DNA from: Christensenella hongkongensis
GTDB taxonomy: Bacteria; Bacillota; Clostridia; Christensenellales; Christensenellaceae
Reading direction: 5' to 3'
Assembly (NCBI RefSeq): GCF_000981035.1
Contig: NZ_LAYJ01000033.1
Span: forward strand, 39,908-103,907
Length of the DNA: 64,000 bases
This document shows positions 33,011-42,043 of the stretch, one piece after another. The position numbers were made by a program, and so were the translations under genes. Under the pieces are notes generated by a model. That model ran no database searches. It was not told the origin of the DNA and was given only the letters and a program-made list of their open reading frames with translations. Numbering within the stretch: position 1 is the stretch's first letter; each line of letters begins with the position of its first letter.

Positions 33011-34745
33011 TGCCTTTCACCTCGCTTTCGCTGAGCTGGGAAAGGCATATCTCGCGATATATTTCATTGGTTTCAAACAGTTCGTCATGCGTTCCCACAC
33101 CCATTACCCTGCCGTCGTCAAAGACAATGATCTTATCTGCATTTTTTAACGTCGTCGCCCGCTGGGAAACCATAATTACCGTGATATCCCTGCTGTATTC
33201 CCTGATTGCCCGTCTGAGCGCAGCGTCCGTGGCAAAATCAAGCGCGGACGCGCTGTCATCCAGAATCAGCACATCAGGCCCGCCAACAAGCGCGCGTGCT
33301 ATGGTAAGCCTTTGCTTTTGGCCCCCTGATAGATTTTTACCCCCCTGTAAAATTTGGGTATCCAGCTTTTGGGGCATCCGGCCCACAAATTCATCTGCCT
33401 GCGCCACCCGCAGCGCATCCCAAATTTCCTGATCCGTCGCATTTTCATCACGCCAAAGCATATTTTCACGCACAGTGCCCGTAAAAAGCACCGCTTTTTG
33501 AGGAACCATACCAATCTGTCCGCGCAAATCCGAAAAACGATATTCTCTCACATCGATCCCGTCAAAAAGCACCCTTCCCTTTTCCACGTCGTAAAACCTG
33601 GGAATCAGGTTGACAAAGGTCGATTTTCCGGAACCAGTACCTCCGATCACACCGATTGTCTGCCCCCGCATGATCCTGACCGAGACGTCCGTCAGCGCAT
33701 CGTCTCCGCTTCCATAGGAAAAAGAAACGTTATCAAACTCTATTTTTGGTGTACTTGTTGAGCCGTCCGCTTTGATATTCTCATTCCCTTTATCCTCAAT
33801 GCCCGGCTGCTGCTCCAATACCTCATTAACCCTGACAGCCGAAGCCGAGGCTTTTGTAAAAATAACCACAAGATTTGCGACGACGATAAGCGCAAGCAAT
33901 ATCTGCGTCATATACTGCACCAGGGCCACGATTTGCCCTTGCTCTAAAGCGTCCATATTAACGGCATTTCCGCCAAACCAAATGATGGCAATAATCGCAA
34001 GGTTCACGATCAAATAGGTAAGAGGATTCAAAAGCGCGGATATTTTCCCAACGCGGATTGCCGCATCCTGCAACTCTCCTGTAGCTTCCTGAAACCGCTC
34101 CTGTTCTTTTTCCTGTTTGGAAAATGCGCGGATGACGCGCACGCCTGAAAGATTCTCCCTCGTCACAAGTGAAATCCGATCCAGCATCTTTTGGATCGCA
34201 CGGTAAAACGGCACTGATTTTGTCATGATAAGGTAAAGCACAACCGCAATTCCCACAGCCGCGACAAGAAAAATGACCGACATTTTCAAATCTATAATCA
34301 TTGCCATTACGGTAGCGCCAATCACCAGAAACGGTGCACGGATCACAAGGCGTATGAGCATCGCCACTGCCACCTGGAGCTGGTTTACGTCGTTTGTGAT
34401 ACGCGTGATCAGCGATGGCGTACCAATGTCATCAATTTCCGCATGGCTAAGCCTCCCAATATGCGCAAACATTTGATTGCGCAGGTCGGTTCCAAATCCC
34501 TGGGATGCTTTTGCGGCAAAATACTGGCAAACAAGCGCACAGCAAAGACCTACCGCAGCAATAAGAATCATTACTCCCCCCATACGGAAGATATAATCCC
34601 TGTCGGCATTTTTGATTCCCAGATCAATGATATTCGCCATAATAAGGGGCGCAATCAACTCGAGGATCGCTTCAATCAACTTAAAGATCGGCCCCAAAAC
34701 GACTTCTTTTTTGTAGTTTTTTAAATACCTTGCTAATTTCCACAT
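33003..34745 (-). CDS. ABC exporter half, degenerate Walker B subunit (TM287/BmrC-like)
   Basis: 580 residues, transcribed first. Six membrane helices, then the ATPase domain: Walker A G-G-T-G-S-G-K-S-T, signature N-L-S-G-G-Q-K-Q-R intact, and Walker B V-L-I-L-D-D-S-A-S-A-L-D with Asp where the catalytic Glu should be. This is the usual mark of the regulatory subunit in heterodimeric exporters. The 290-nt space upstream is shared with the divergent alcohol dehydrogenase. No MarR-type regulator is adjacent. Confidence 0.94.
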   Translation of the reverse strand: MWKLARYLKNYKKEVVLGPIFKLIEAILELIAPLIMANIIDLGIKNADRDYIFRMGGVMILIAAVGLCCALVCQYFAAKASQGFGTDLRNQMFAHIGRLSHAEIDDIGTPSLITRITNDVNQLQVAVAMLIRLVIRAPFLVIGATVMAMIIDLKMSVIFLVAAVGIAVVLYLIMTKSVPFYRAIQKMLDRISLVTRENLSGVRVIRAFSKQEKEQERFQEATGELQDAAIRVGKISALLNPLTYLIVNLAIIAIIWFGGNAVNMDALEQGQIVALVQYMTQILLALIVVANLVVIFTKASASAVRVNEVLEQQPGIEDKGNENIKADGSTSTPKIEFDNVSFSYGSGDDALTDVSVRIMRGQTIGVIGGTGSGKSTFVNLIPRFYDVEKGRVLFDGIDVREYRFSDLRGQIGMVPQKAVLFTGTVRENMLWRDENATDQEIWDALRVAQADEFVGRMPQKLDTQILQGGKNLSGGQKQRLTIARALVGGPDVLILDDSASALDFATDAALRRAIREYSRDITVIMVSQRATTLKNADKIIVFDDGRVMGVGTHDELFETNEIYREICLSQLSESEVKGNA

Positions 34746-34891
34746 ACGCTTTTCCTATCTTGTATTTAACCATTACTATATTAGCACAATCACACTGTTT
34801 TGTGATAGCTTTCTATTTATTCCCATTTCAGGCGTTTTATCAGGCATTACAAATTACCATATTAATAATAATTTTTGTCGTTATATCATTT

Positions 34892-34928
34892 TTGATTTAG
34901 AAAATATAGTTTGATATATATTTAACAA
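34892..34928 (+). promoter_or_regulatory. Alcohol dehydrogenase promoter with Rex-like operator
   Basis: -35 TTGATT (34892-34897), 17-nt spacer, -10 TATATA (34915-34920). The 18-bp TTGATATAT-ATTTAACAA (34911-34928) covers the -10 box; its halves match as an inverted repeat at 7 of 9 positions, close to the TTGTTAA-n4-TTAACAA form bound by the NADH sensor Rex, which represses fermentation genes. No rex gene is in the window. Confidence 0.5.
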
Positions 34929-34982
34929 TGTGTGAAAATGAGCAGTATAAAGAGTACTGAATCACTTAATTGGTTATCAATA

Positions 34983-35020
34983 AAGTGTAAGAAAAATTAT
35001 GAAGTGTAAGAAAAATTATG
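34983..35020 (+). repeat. Tandem duplication of a 19-bp unit in the adh leader
   Basis: Two exact adjacent copies of a 19-bp unit ending in AAAAATTATG (34983-35001 and 35002-35020), just before the AAAGGAAG ribosome site. The ATGs in the repeats are out of frame with the gene. Confidence 0.9.
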
Positions 35021-35036
35021 AAAGGAAGTTTTTATT

Positions 35037-36206
35037 ATGGCAAGATTTACTTTACCCCGCGACCTGTATTTTGGTCCTGACGCAATCAATGAGCTTTCCT
35101 GCCTGAAAGGTTATAAACGCGCGATCATCGTGACCGGCGGTTCCTCCATGCAGAAATTCGGTTTCCTTGAAAAGCTGGAAAATGTTCTTCATGAAGCCGG
35201 ACTTGAAACGAAGCTTTTTGAAGGAGTCGAGCCCGATCCTTCTGTTGAGACCGTTTACCGCGGCGCCCAGGCAATGCGCGACTTTGAACCGGACGTAATC
35301 GTCGCAATCGGCGGTGGTTCGCCGATTGATGCGGCAAAGGCAATGTGGGTGTTCTATGAATATCCGGAAAAGACCTTTGACGATATCAAGGATCCGTTTA
35401 CTATGCCAAAATTACGCCAGAAAGCAATTTTCGTGGCTATCCCGTCTACATCCGGCACAGCCACCGAGGTAACCGCTTTTTCAGTCATTACAGATTACAA
35501 TACGCTGATCAAGTATCCGCTGGCAGATTTTGAAATCACGCCGGACATTGCGATACTCGACAATAATATTCCTCTGACAATGCCAAAGTCCCTAACCGCA
35601 GATACAGGAATGGACGCTCTTACACACGCGATTGAAGCATATGTGGCAGCCCTGCGCAGCCCCTTCTCTGACGCGCTTGCATTAAAGGCAATCCAAATGA
35701 TCTATGAAAACCTCGTTGCTTCCGTTGAAGGCAATGTGGAAGCAAGAGGCGCAATGCACGTAGCGCAGTGTATGGCAGGTATGGCGTTCTCAAATGCCCT
35801 GCTGGGGATTGCCCATTCGCTGGCGCATAAAACGGGCGCACAGTTTGACATCCCTCACGGCCGTTGCAACGCGATTTTGTTGCCCTATGTAATTGAATAC
35901 AACGAAAAGACAAGCAGCGAACAGCTTGCGGAAATCGCACGTGCCCTGGGACTTCCCGGCGCAACGACAAAGCAGTTGGTTAATTCGCTGGTTGACGCAA
36001 TAAAGGAGCTCAATAAAAAGCTTAGCATCAAACAAAGTTATTGCGAAAACGGCGTAACTGAGGAGAACTACCTCAAGGTCGCGGATTTCATCGCAGAAAA
36101 TGCGGTTGCCGATCCGTGTACGGGAAGCAACCCGCGTGAAACAGACGTTGCATCCATGAGGAAAATCCTCGATTGCGCGTACTATGGCAGAGATGTAGAA
36201 TTCTAA
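35037..36206 (+). CDS. Iron-containing alcohol dehydrogenase
   Basis: NAD(P)H-dependent reduction of aldehydes to alcohols in fermentation. 389 residues. Cofactor loop G-G-G-S-P-I-D-A-A-K at 92-101; metal ligands by alignment Asp193 and His197 (D-A-L-T-H), His264 and His274 (I-P-H-G-R). It resembles the reductase half of AdhE and stand-alone clostridial butanol/ethanol dehydrogenases. Single gene with a long leader, Rex-like site and its own terminator, so redox control is likely. The specific aldehyde is unknown. Confidence 0.93.
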   Translation: MARFTLPRDLYFGPDAINELSCLKGYKRAIIVTGGSSMQKFGFLEKLENVLHEAGLETKLFEGVEPDPSVETVYRGAQAMRDFEPDVIVAIGGGSPIDAAKAMWVFYEYPEKTFDDIKDPFTMPKLRQKAIFVAIPSTSGTATEVTAFSVITDYNTLIKYPLADFEITPDIAILDNNIPLTMPKSLTADTGMDALTHAIEAYVAALRSPFSDALALKAIQMIYENLVASVEGNVEARGAMHVAQCMAGMAFSNALLGIAHSLAHKTGAQFDIPHGRCNAILLPYVIEYNEKTSSEQLAEIARALGLPGATTKQLVNSLVDAIKELNKKLSIKQSYCENGVTEENYLKVADFIAENAVADPCTGSNPRETDVASMRKILDCAYYGRDVEF

Positions 36207-36220
36207 TTCGATTCCTTACT

Positions 36221-36262
36221 TATAGAAAAACCGTTCACCCATAGTTGGATGAACGGTTTTTC
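36221..36262. terminator. Bidirectional terminator
   Basis: Stem AAAAACCGTTCA/TGAACGGTTTTT with a 12-nt loop; serves the alcohol dehydrogenase (+) and the membrane protein (-). Confidence 0.88.
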
Positions 36263-36273
36263 ATTTATATTCT

Positions 36274-37359
36274 TTATTGATTGTTCTGATCGTTCCCGTT
36301 GTTTTCGTTCTGCTGCTGTTGCGCTTCCGGCGGTGTTGTGGGAGCAGCGGCCGGAGGTATTTGCTGCGTTTGCTGCTGTGGCTGCTGCCATGTCTGCCCG
36401 CCGTTCCCCGCCGGGTTGGTATAAGGATTAAACGGCGCCGTATTCATAACGCCCTGCGAATCCTTTCCATCGCTCACACTCTTTGCATTCAGGTATACCT
36501 CAAACATATACGGTGTGGTAAACGTTTGCAGTAAAATCCCAATCACCGTGCTGACTGCTGTTGCAAGCGGCGTCCAAAACATGAGAGTCGAGCTTGCTGT
36601 AGTAAGCATGTCTGTTGAAATCCCATAAGGTATTGCAAAAAGCATTGAGAAATACGGTATCAGCCACGGAAGCATGACAGCCATTTCAATGACTGAAACA
36701 ATAATGCCAATCAGTAAGACGTGTCCGAGACTCTTCCAGAAATTGCCGCGGAAAATATAGCGGAAAGATTTAAACACAGCGCCAAACCCGCTGGTCGCCT
36801 CCATTCCCGGAATAAACTGTACGAAGCTGATGCAGAACATGTAGAGCATCAGTAATACGACAAGCACGATAATCGCCGGAAGGATCACGGCGATCACAGC
36901 CATAACGTCGGTTATACTGTTCACACCTGAAAACATTCCGATCGAGGAAACGATCGTCCCTGCCGCTACCAGCATATAAATAAGCATGATGATGATCACT
37001 GCGGCAAACGTAATTACAATCCCCGCCAGTAGCGTCGTCAGGTATCTGACATAGTTTGCCTTTGCCGCTCCCCAGGCGTTTGCAAAGGTCGCTGGAACGC
37101 CCGTCAGGTGATAAGAACGCAGTATGCTGACCATATAAGCCATAAACAGCGGTGAAGCAAATACCATGTAGAGGATCGATAAAATTGAAATCGTCCCTCC
37201 CAATGATACCATACGCGGATTTTGCGAAATTGCCGAAGAGCAAATCGAAAGAAGCAAGGTTGGCACCGTATAGGCAAGAAGCCCCGTAAAAAGCGTTTTG
37301 AAATTATGACTTGTCGTATTCCAGGCAGAACGGAATACCTCTCCCAGTGATTTATTCAT
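36274..37359 (-). CDS. Polytopic membrane protein with Gln/Pro/Asn-rich tail, function unknown
   Basis: 361 residues. Six or so membrane helices at about 18-290, then a 65-residue low-complexity cytoplasmic or exposed tail rich in Gln, Pro, Ala and Asn. The internal G-F-G-A-V-F-K-S-F-R-Y-I-F-R-G-N-F-W-K stretch resembles integral membrane proteins of the DUF975/YIP1-like kinds, but I cannot assign a family firmly. The RBS is AGGAGG. It follows the second alcohol dehydrogenase by 9 nt, so it ends the metA-cysK-fucU-adh operon. Confidence 0.75.
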   Translation of the reverse strand: MNKSLGEVFRSAWNTTSHNFKTLFTGLLAYTVPTLLLSICSSAISQNPRMVSLGGTISILSILYMVFASPLFMAYMVSILRSYHLTGVPATFANAWGAAKANYVRYLTTLLAGIVITFAAVIIIMLIYMLVAAGTIVSSIGMFSGVNSITDVMAVIAVILPAIIVLVVLLMLYMFCISFVQFIPGMEATSGFGAVFKSFRYIFRGNFWKSLGHVLLIGIIVSVIEMAVMLPWLIPYFSMLFAIPYGISTDMLTTASSTLMFWTPLATAVSTVIGILLQTFTTPYMFEVYLNAKSVSDGKDSQGVMNTAPFNPYTNPAGNGGQTWQQPQQQTQQIPPAAAPTTPPEAQQQQNENNGNDQNNQ

Positions 37360-37368
37360 GCCTTCCTC

Positions 37369-38454
37369 CTATCCAAGCAGCGATGCAAGATAAATTTTCA
37401 TGATATCAGCCTTTGTAACCGGTTTTGCATTCTTTTTCCGGATCGCGTCAGCCGCAGAAATTTCTGTGAAACGTTCCAGTTCTTCCTTCGTTACACGTGG
37501 TTTTTCCCCTAAAATTTCGTCGATCATGCCAATGAATCCCTGTACGCCGTCCACCTGCAGCAGGCTGCAAAGTTTATCGACCTTTTCCTTATTTGCATCG
37601 TATACAAATTCAACGTACCTGCCCAGCGTCAGGGCGCACGCACGTCCATGTGGAATGTCTTTTTGCACGGTAAGCGGATAACCGATTGTATGTACGGCGG
37701 ACGTTCCCGCCATGCTGATCACAATTCCTCCCAAGGTGGAAGTATAAAGCATTAATTGAAGCTGTTCCGGCGTAAACTTACAGGCTTTGAGCGCTTCCTT
37801 ATACTGAGCAAAATTACGGAACGCCTCCTCCGCGAGCATCTGCGTCGCCCACGATTCAAAGATCAGGTATCCTTCTACGCAATGCGCCAATGCGTCAAGC
37901 GCCGTGTCGATCATCACGTGATCCGGCAGCGTTTTAAGATACTTTGCGTCAAGTAATGCAACTGCGGGAAAAAGCTCCGGCTTCGCAAACGATTTTTTTG
38001 TCTCCCCGACGGTCAATACAGAAACAGCGGTCACTTCACTGCCCGTACCGCATGTCGTTGGTATGGCAATTACTGGCAGCGGCGCGTTTTGATAAGATTT
38101 TTCGTAGAGTCCTTCCGCCGGCATATCGTTCGTTGCAAGCACCGCAACGCCTTTAGCCGCGTCCATCGCGCTTCCGCCGCCCACAGTGACTATAAAATCA
38201 AAATTCGGCGCATAACCCAATAACTTTGCGACATCTTCCGGCGAAGGATTCGGCGGCACATTTTCACATACATGGTAACAAACGTCCTCCTGCTCAAGAG
38301 CCGCACACAGATCACTGAGCGCGCCATTTTTACCTGCGGAACCCGATTTTACGATCACAGCACGTTTTCCAAATGAGGAAAGAAGCGACGCATTTTTTTT
38401 CACACAATCTTCGCCCACTATGATTTTAGTGGGAATTTGAAACGTAAATTCCAT
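37369..38454 (-). CDS. Iron-containing alcohol dehydrogenase family protein
   Basis: 361 residues, a shorter and separate group from the one at 35 kb. Cofactor loop G-G-G-S-A-M-D-A-A-K at 92-101; metal ligands Asp187, His191 (D-A-L-A-H), His255 and His269 (I-P-H-G-R). It reduces or oxidises an unknown small alcohol/aldehyde. It sits 22 nt after a FucU-like mutarotase, a pairing that could hint at sugar-derived aldehydes such as lactaldehyde. The ribosome site is GAGGG. Confidence 0.9.
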   Translation of the reverse strand: MEFTFQIPTKIIVGEDCVKKNASLLSSFGKRAVIVKSGSAGKNGALSDLCAALEQEDVCYHVCENVPPNPSPEDVAKLLGYAPNFDFIVTVGGGSAMDAAKGVAVLATNDMPAEGLYEKSYQNAPLPVIAIPTTCGTGSEVTAVSVLTVGETKKSFAKPELFPAVALLDAKYLKTLPDHVMIDTALDALAHCVEGYLIFESWATQMLAEEAFRNFAQYKEALKACKFTPEQLQLMLYTSTLGGIVISMAGTSAVHTIGYPLTVQKDIPHGRACALTLGRYVEFVYDANKEKVDKLCSLLQVDGVQGFIGMIDEILGEKPRVTKEELERFTEISAADAIRKKNAKPVTKADIMKIYLASLLG

Positions 38455-38476
38455 TCTTATGCCCTCTTTACCGCTG

Positions 38477-38908
38477 TTACAAGATAACGCCTTTCTTTAA
38501 AATTATGTTTGCATAGCCTTCGCTTTCCCCGGTCGCGACTACTGCATAGCATTCGCGTGCACGGTCATAAAAGGCAAACCTCTCCATCTTTTCAAATCCG
38601 TTCTTGTAACCGCCTGAAAAGTCCTTATTCCTGATAATTTCATCATACTTTTTCCATACGCCCGGCTCATCTCCGGCAGGCGCGTCCATAAGGACTGCCG
38701 GTTGATCCACAAAAATATCCAGTGGCATCAGCTCGAGCACCGCTTCCAGAAGCTCTGTAATTTTGTGCCCATCCGCACGGATCACTCTCTGCCCCATGGA
38801 ATCCGCCGGAAAATTAGCGTCTCCAAAACAAATTTCGTCTCCATGCCCCATATTCATGAGCGCATACATCAGCTCAGGAGAAATAATAGATGGTATATTC
38901 TTTAACAT
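38477..38908 (-). CDS. RbsD/FucU family sugar mutarotase
   Basis: Interconverts sugar anomers or ring forms (ribose, fucose). 143 residues from the ATG at 38908, with AAGGGG 8 nt before it; an in-frame GTG at 38917 is less likely. Motifs: L-M-N-M-G-H-G-D-E-I, with the catalytic His, then F-G-D-A-N-F-P and the family's late F-Y-D-R-A-R-E-C-Y-A-V-V-A-T-G-E. It is closer to FucU than RbsD because of the latter block. It lies 25 nt after cysK with no fucose pathway genes near, so its role in this operon is unclear. Confidence 0.88.
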   Translation of the reverse strand: MLKNIPSIISPELMYALMNMGHGDEICFGDANFPADSMGQRVIRADGHKITELLEAVLELMPLDIFVDQPAVLMDAPAGDEPGVWKKYDEIIRNKDFSGGYKNGFEKMERFAFYDRARECYAVVATGESEGYANIILKKGVIL

Positions 38909-38933
38909 AATAAACACCCCTTATCCTTTTCAA

Positions 38934-39848
38934 TTATTGATTGTTACTGAATAGATCCGTAGACAAATACCGTTCTCCGGTATCCGGCAGTACTACGACA
39001 ACTTTCTTACCTGCGTTTTCCGGCCTCTCTGCAAGCTTAACAGCCGCAGCAAGCGCCGCTCCCGACGACACACCGCACAATACGCCTTCCTTGTGCGCCA
39101 GTGTGCGGGCCATTTCATACGCCTCTTCCGCGCTGATCTGCATCACTTCGTCAATCACGTCCCTGTTTAAAATCTTTGGTACGAAGCCCGCACCAATTCC
39201 CTGTATTTTGTGCGGAGCCGCTTTTCCTCCGGACAGCACCGGGCTCTCGGCGGGCTCAACCGCCACAATCTGCACATCCGAAAGCCGTTCCTTAAATACT
39301 TCTCCGCAGCCTGTGATCGTTCCTCCCGTTCCCACGCCCGCGACAAAAATATCCACATCGTCTACCAGATCGCGCAGGATTTCAGGCGCGGTTGTTTCTT
39401 TGTGGGCCTGCACGTTCGCCAAGCTTTCAAACTGGTTTGGCATATATCCGTTTTCTTTGGCACAAATTTCTTTCGCCTGCTCGATCGCGCCGCGCATTCC
39501 TTTTGCAGCCGGCGTAAGCACCAGTTCCGCGCCAAGAGCTGCAAGAAGGTTCCTGCGCTCGATACTCATGGATTCCGGCATGGTAAGCACCAGGCGCAAA
39601 CCAAGGCAGGTACAGATATAGGCAAGCGCAATCCCCGTATTTCCACTTGTCGATTCCACAATTACCGTATCGTCCTTAATAAGGCCGCGGTCGATTCCGT
39701 CTTTGATCATATAATAGGCCGCCCTGTCTTTCACGCTCCCCTGCGGATTAAAATATTCGAGCTTTGCCCAGATTGCAGGGTTGATGTTGTTAAGCTGAAG
39801 CAGCGGTGTATCGCCGATCAGGTCTGTCAATTTTTTCGCAAGTTTCAT
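38934..39848 (-). CDS. cysK: Cysteine synthase (O-acetylserine sulfhydrylase)
   Basis: PLP enzyme making cysteine from O-acetylserine and sulfide. 304 residues from the ATG at 39848, whose GAGGAG ribosome site lies in the last codons of metA. PLP Lys40 is in G-S-V-K-D-R-A; S-T-S-G-N-T-G-I-A-L and the phosphate-binding G-T-G-G-T-I-T are present. C-terminal P-D-T-G-E-R-Y-L-S is typical of CysK. It works with the divergent cysE product. Some such enzymes also accept O-acetylhomoserine, which the neighbouring MetA would make. Confidence 0.95.
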   Translation of the reverse strand: MKLAKKLTDLIGDTPLLQLNNINPAIWAKLEYFNPQGSVKDRAAYYMIKDGIDRGLIKDDTVIVESTSGNTGIALAYICTCLGLRLVLTMPESMSIERRNLLAALGAELVLTPAAKGMRGAIEQAKEICAKENGYMPNQFESLANVQAHKETTAPEILRDLVDDVDIFVAGVGTGGTITGCGEVFKERLSDVQIVAVEPAESPVLSGGKAAPHKIQGIGAGFVPKILNRDVIDEVMQISAEEAYEMARTLAHKEGVLCGVSSGAALAAAVKLAERPENAGKKVVVVLPDTGERYLSTDLFSNNQ

Positions 39849-39853
39849 ACCAA

Positions 39854-40780
39854 TCACTCCTCATTTTTAATCGCCTGTAAGTCATACGGCGTTTCCTGAT
39901 ATACATAATAATTGAGCCAGTTATTAAACAACAGGTTTGCATGTCCGCGCCAACGAACGAGCGGCGGCTTTTTGGGATCGTTATCCGTAAAGTAGTTGAC
40001 AGGCATCGGCACTTCCATCCCTTTTGTAAGATCCCTTATATATTCTGTTTTCAGCGTATTTGCGTCATATTCCGGATGACCTGTAACAAATATCTGCCGT
40101 CCGCGTTTCGCACTGACCATATAAAGGCCCTCTTCGCCAAACTCGCACAGGATATGAAGCTGACTTTTCTTTTCCACATCCGCTTTTTTGATATAGCTAT
40201 GCCGCGAGTGCGGCGCCCAGAAAACATCGTCAAACCCGCGCATCAACGGACTATTGTCATCCGTACGTTTATGAAGGTATATGCCGGAAAGCTTTTGCTC
40301 CAAAGGGTACTTTGGAATCCCATAATGATAATAAAGCCCAGCCTGCGCCGCCCAGCAAATATGGAGTGTTGAATAAACGTTTTGCAGGCTCCAGTCCATA
40401 ATCTCCTCGAGCTCCTTCCAGTAGGTCACCTGCTCGAAGGGTATTTGTTCCACAGGCGCGCCTGTAATAATCAGCCCGTCAAACTTCTGGTTTTTTACAT
40501 CGTCAAATGTATTATAAAACGTGTTCAGATGTTCAATCGGCGTATTTTTGGATACATGAGTCGCCGGGTGCAGCAAAACGATCTCCACCTGCAACGGCGA
40601 ATTCGCCAGCAGCCGCATCAGCTGTGTCTCCGTTTGTTCCTTGGTGGGCATGATGTTGAGAATCGCAATTCGGAGCGGACGGATATCCTGCTCCTCGGCA
40701 CGCTCAAAGGGCATCGTAAATATGCCCTCCTGCGCCAATACTTTTGCTGCCGGCAATTTGCTGTTGATATTAATAGGCAT
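39854..40780 (-). CDS. metA: Homoserine O-acetyltransferase MetA (MetAA)
   Basis: Acylates homoserine in methionine synthesis. 308 residues from the ATG at 40780 with AAGGGG. The MetA/HTS family is clear: [12 protein letters not shown], catalytic Cys142 (H-I-C-W), and the V-T-G-H-P-E-Y-D motif with His and Glu. Position 111 is Glu (G-A-P-V-E), the residue known from Bacillus cereus MetA to select acetyl-CoA, whereas Gly111 in E. coli selects succinyl-CoA. It is therefore likely an acetyltransferase despite common annotation as succinyltransferase. First gene of metA-cysK-fucU-adh-membrane protein. Confidence 0.95.
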   Translation of the reverse strand: MPININSKLPAAKVLAQEGIFTMPFERAEEQDIRPLRIAILNIMPTKEQTETQLMRLLANSPLQVEIVLLHPATHVSKNTPIEHLNTFYNTFDDVKNQKFDGLIITGAPVEQIPFEQVTYWKELEEIMDWSLQNVYSTLHICWAAQAGLYYHYGIPKYPLEQKLSGIYLHKRTDDNSPLMRGFDDVFWAPHSRHSYIKKADVEKKSQLHILCEFGEEGLYMVSAKRGRQIFVTGHPEYDANTLKTEYIRDLTKGMEVPMPVNYFTDNDPKKPPLVRWRGHANLLFNNWLNYYVYQETPYDLQAIKNEE

Positions 40781-40909
40781 ACTTGCATTCCCCTTTCTGC
40801 AGCCCTGCCATGACAAATACCACAATCACGCACGCTGCATGCTCTGTCAATAAAGAATTCCAGAAAGATATGCCCCCTATTCTTCAATGACTCCGCTATA
40901 AAAGTTTCT

Positions 40910-40939
40910 TTGACATCTATTATACAATAACTATATAAT
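40910..40939 (+). promoter_or_regulatory. cysE promoter
   Basis: -35 TTGACA (40910-40915), 18-nt spacer, -10 TATAAT (40934-40939), leaving a leader of about 105 nt. I looked for T-box and SAM riboswitch motifs in the leader and in the metA side and found none. Confidence 0.65.
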
Positions 40940-41050
40940 ATAAGTACACTTTTTTATAAAATAGTAATCTCTTTTTGTCCGGGCAACCTCGCACATTACG
41001 CGAAAAGCATCTGGAGCTATTTATAAAAATGCAGCGTTTGGAGGACGATC

Positions 41051-41962
41051 ATGCTGGAAGAATGGACCAAAAAAACCGCGCCTGAGATCGCAGATAAAAT
41101 CATTGGCATCAACGCGCATAATATCAACGGCGATACAATCAGTGGCTTTGGAATGAAACAAAAAGTCGCCGCATTTATAAATTTGATCCGCAGCGCCATG
41201 TTTCCAAATATTTATGATACGGCAGTTGTAAAGGAGGCGGACCTGCATAAAAATGTTACTTCCCGCCTGAAAGAAGCGGCGATCCTTCTTGACTGTATTG
41301 TAGCAGAGGTTATGGTAAACCAGTGCCACCTTCAAAAACGCGAACGTCTGGATTGCGATAAATGCAGGAAAAACGCGCGGCGCATTACCCTGCACTTTAT
41401 GGACCAGCTGCCTGAAATTGCCCGCTTGCTGAATACCGATATCGAGGCGGCGTACTGCGGCGATCCGGCTGCAATTTCCAATGAAGAGATACTCCTTGCT
41501 TATCCCGGCTTTGAGGCCGTCAGCATTTACAGGCTCGCCCACGCGCTTCAGAGACGGCATATACCTCTCTTACCTCGTATTATGACGGAACAGGCCCACA
41601 GCAAAACCGGAATTGATATCCATCCCGGCGCAACGATCGGCGAATATTTCTTTATTGACCATGGCACAGGCGTTGTTATTGGAGAAACCTGTACCATTGG
41701 CAAACATGTGAAAATATATCAGGGCGTAACGCTTGGCGCAAAGAGCTTTGAACTGGACGAAAAAGGTCATCCTGTGAAAGGGGTAAAACGTCATCCTGAT
41801 ATCAGGGACAACGTTGTTATTTATTCCGGAGCAACCATTCTGGGCGGCGATACGGTGATTGGCGAAAACTGTGTGATCGGCGGTAATGTCTGGCTTACAC
41901 ATTCAATCGATCCCGGCACGACTGTTTATAACTCAACGCCCTCGCCAATTATCGGAAAATAA
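41051..41962 (+). CDS. cysE: Serine O-acetyltransferase
   Basis: Makes O-acetylserine from serine and acetyl-CoA, substrate for CysK. 303 residues, the long EpsC-like form with an N-terminal helical domain (about 1-185). The left-handed beta-helix of hexapeptide repeats follows (D-I-H-P-G-A-T-I-G, then D-H-G-T-G-V-V-I-G-E-T and V-K-I-Y-Q-G-V-T-L-G-A). The catalytic His-Asp pair lies in I-D-H-G-T-G. RBS TTGGAGGA. It is divergent from metA-cysK, so the two units supply sulfur amino acids. Confidence 0.94.
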   Translation: MLEEWTKKTAPEIADKIIGINAHNINGDTISGFGMKQKVAAFINLIRSAMFPNIYDTAVVKEADLHKNVTSRLKEAAILLDCIVAEVMVNQCHLQKRERLDCDKCRKNARRITLHFMDQLPEIARLLNTDIEAAYCGDPAAISNEEILLAYPGFEAVSIYRLAHALQRRHIPLLPRIMTEQAHSKTGIDIHPGATIGEYFFIDHGTGVVIGETCTIGKHVKIYQGVTLGAKSFELDEKGHPVKGVKRHPDIRDNVVIYSGATILGGDTVIGENCVIGGNVWLTHSIDPGTTVYNSTPSPIIGK

Positions 41963-41973
41963 AATTGATCGTA

Positions 41974-42001
41974 AAAAGCAGGCGCCATGCCTGCTTTTTT
42001 A
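41974..42001 (+). terminator. Terminator of cysE
   Basis: Stem AAAAAGCAGGC/GCCTGCTTTTT, 5-nt loop, T6. Confidence 0.87.
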
Positions 42002-42043
42002 TTAGTTCTGTCTACGCCGGTCTATTCCATTCATTGATGCTTT

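Noticed and set aside
40781-41050. SAM riboswitch or T-box upstream of metA or cysE
   Set aside because: Neither the S-box core nor the T-box GGTGGNACCGCG element is present on the relevant strand.
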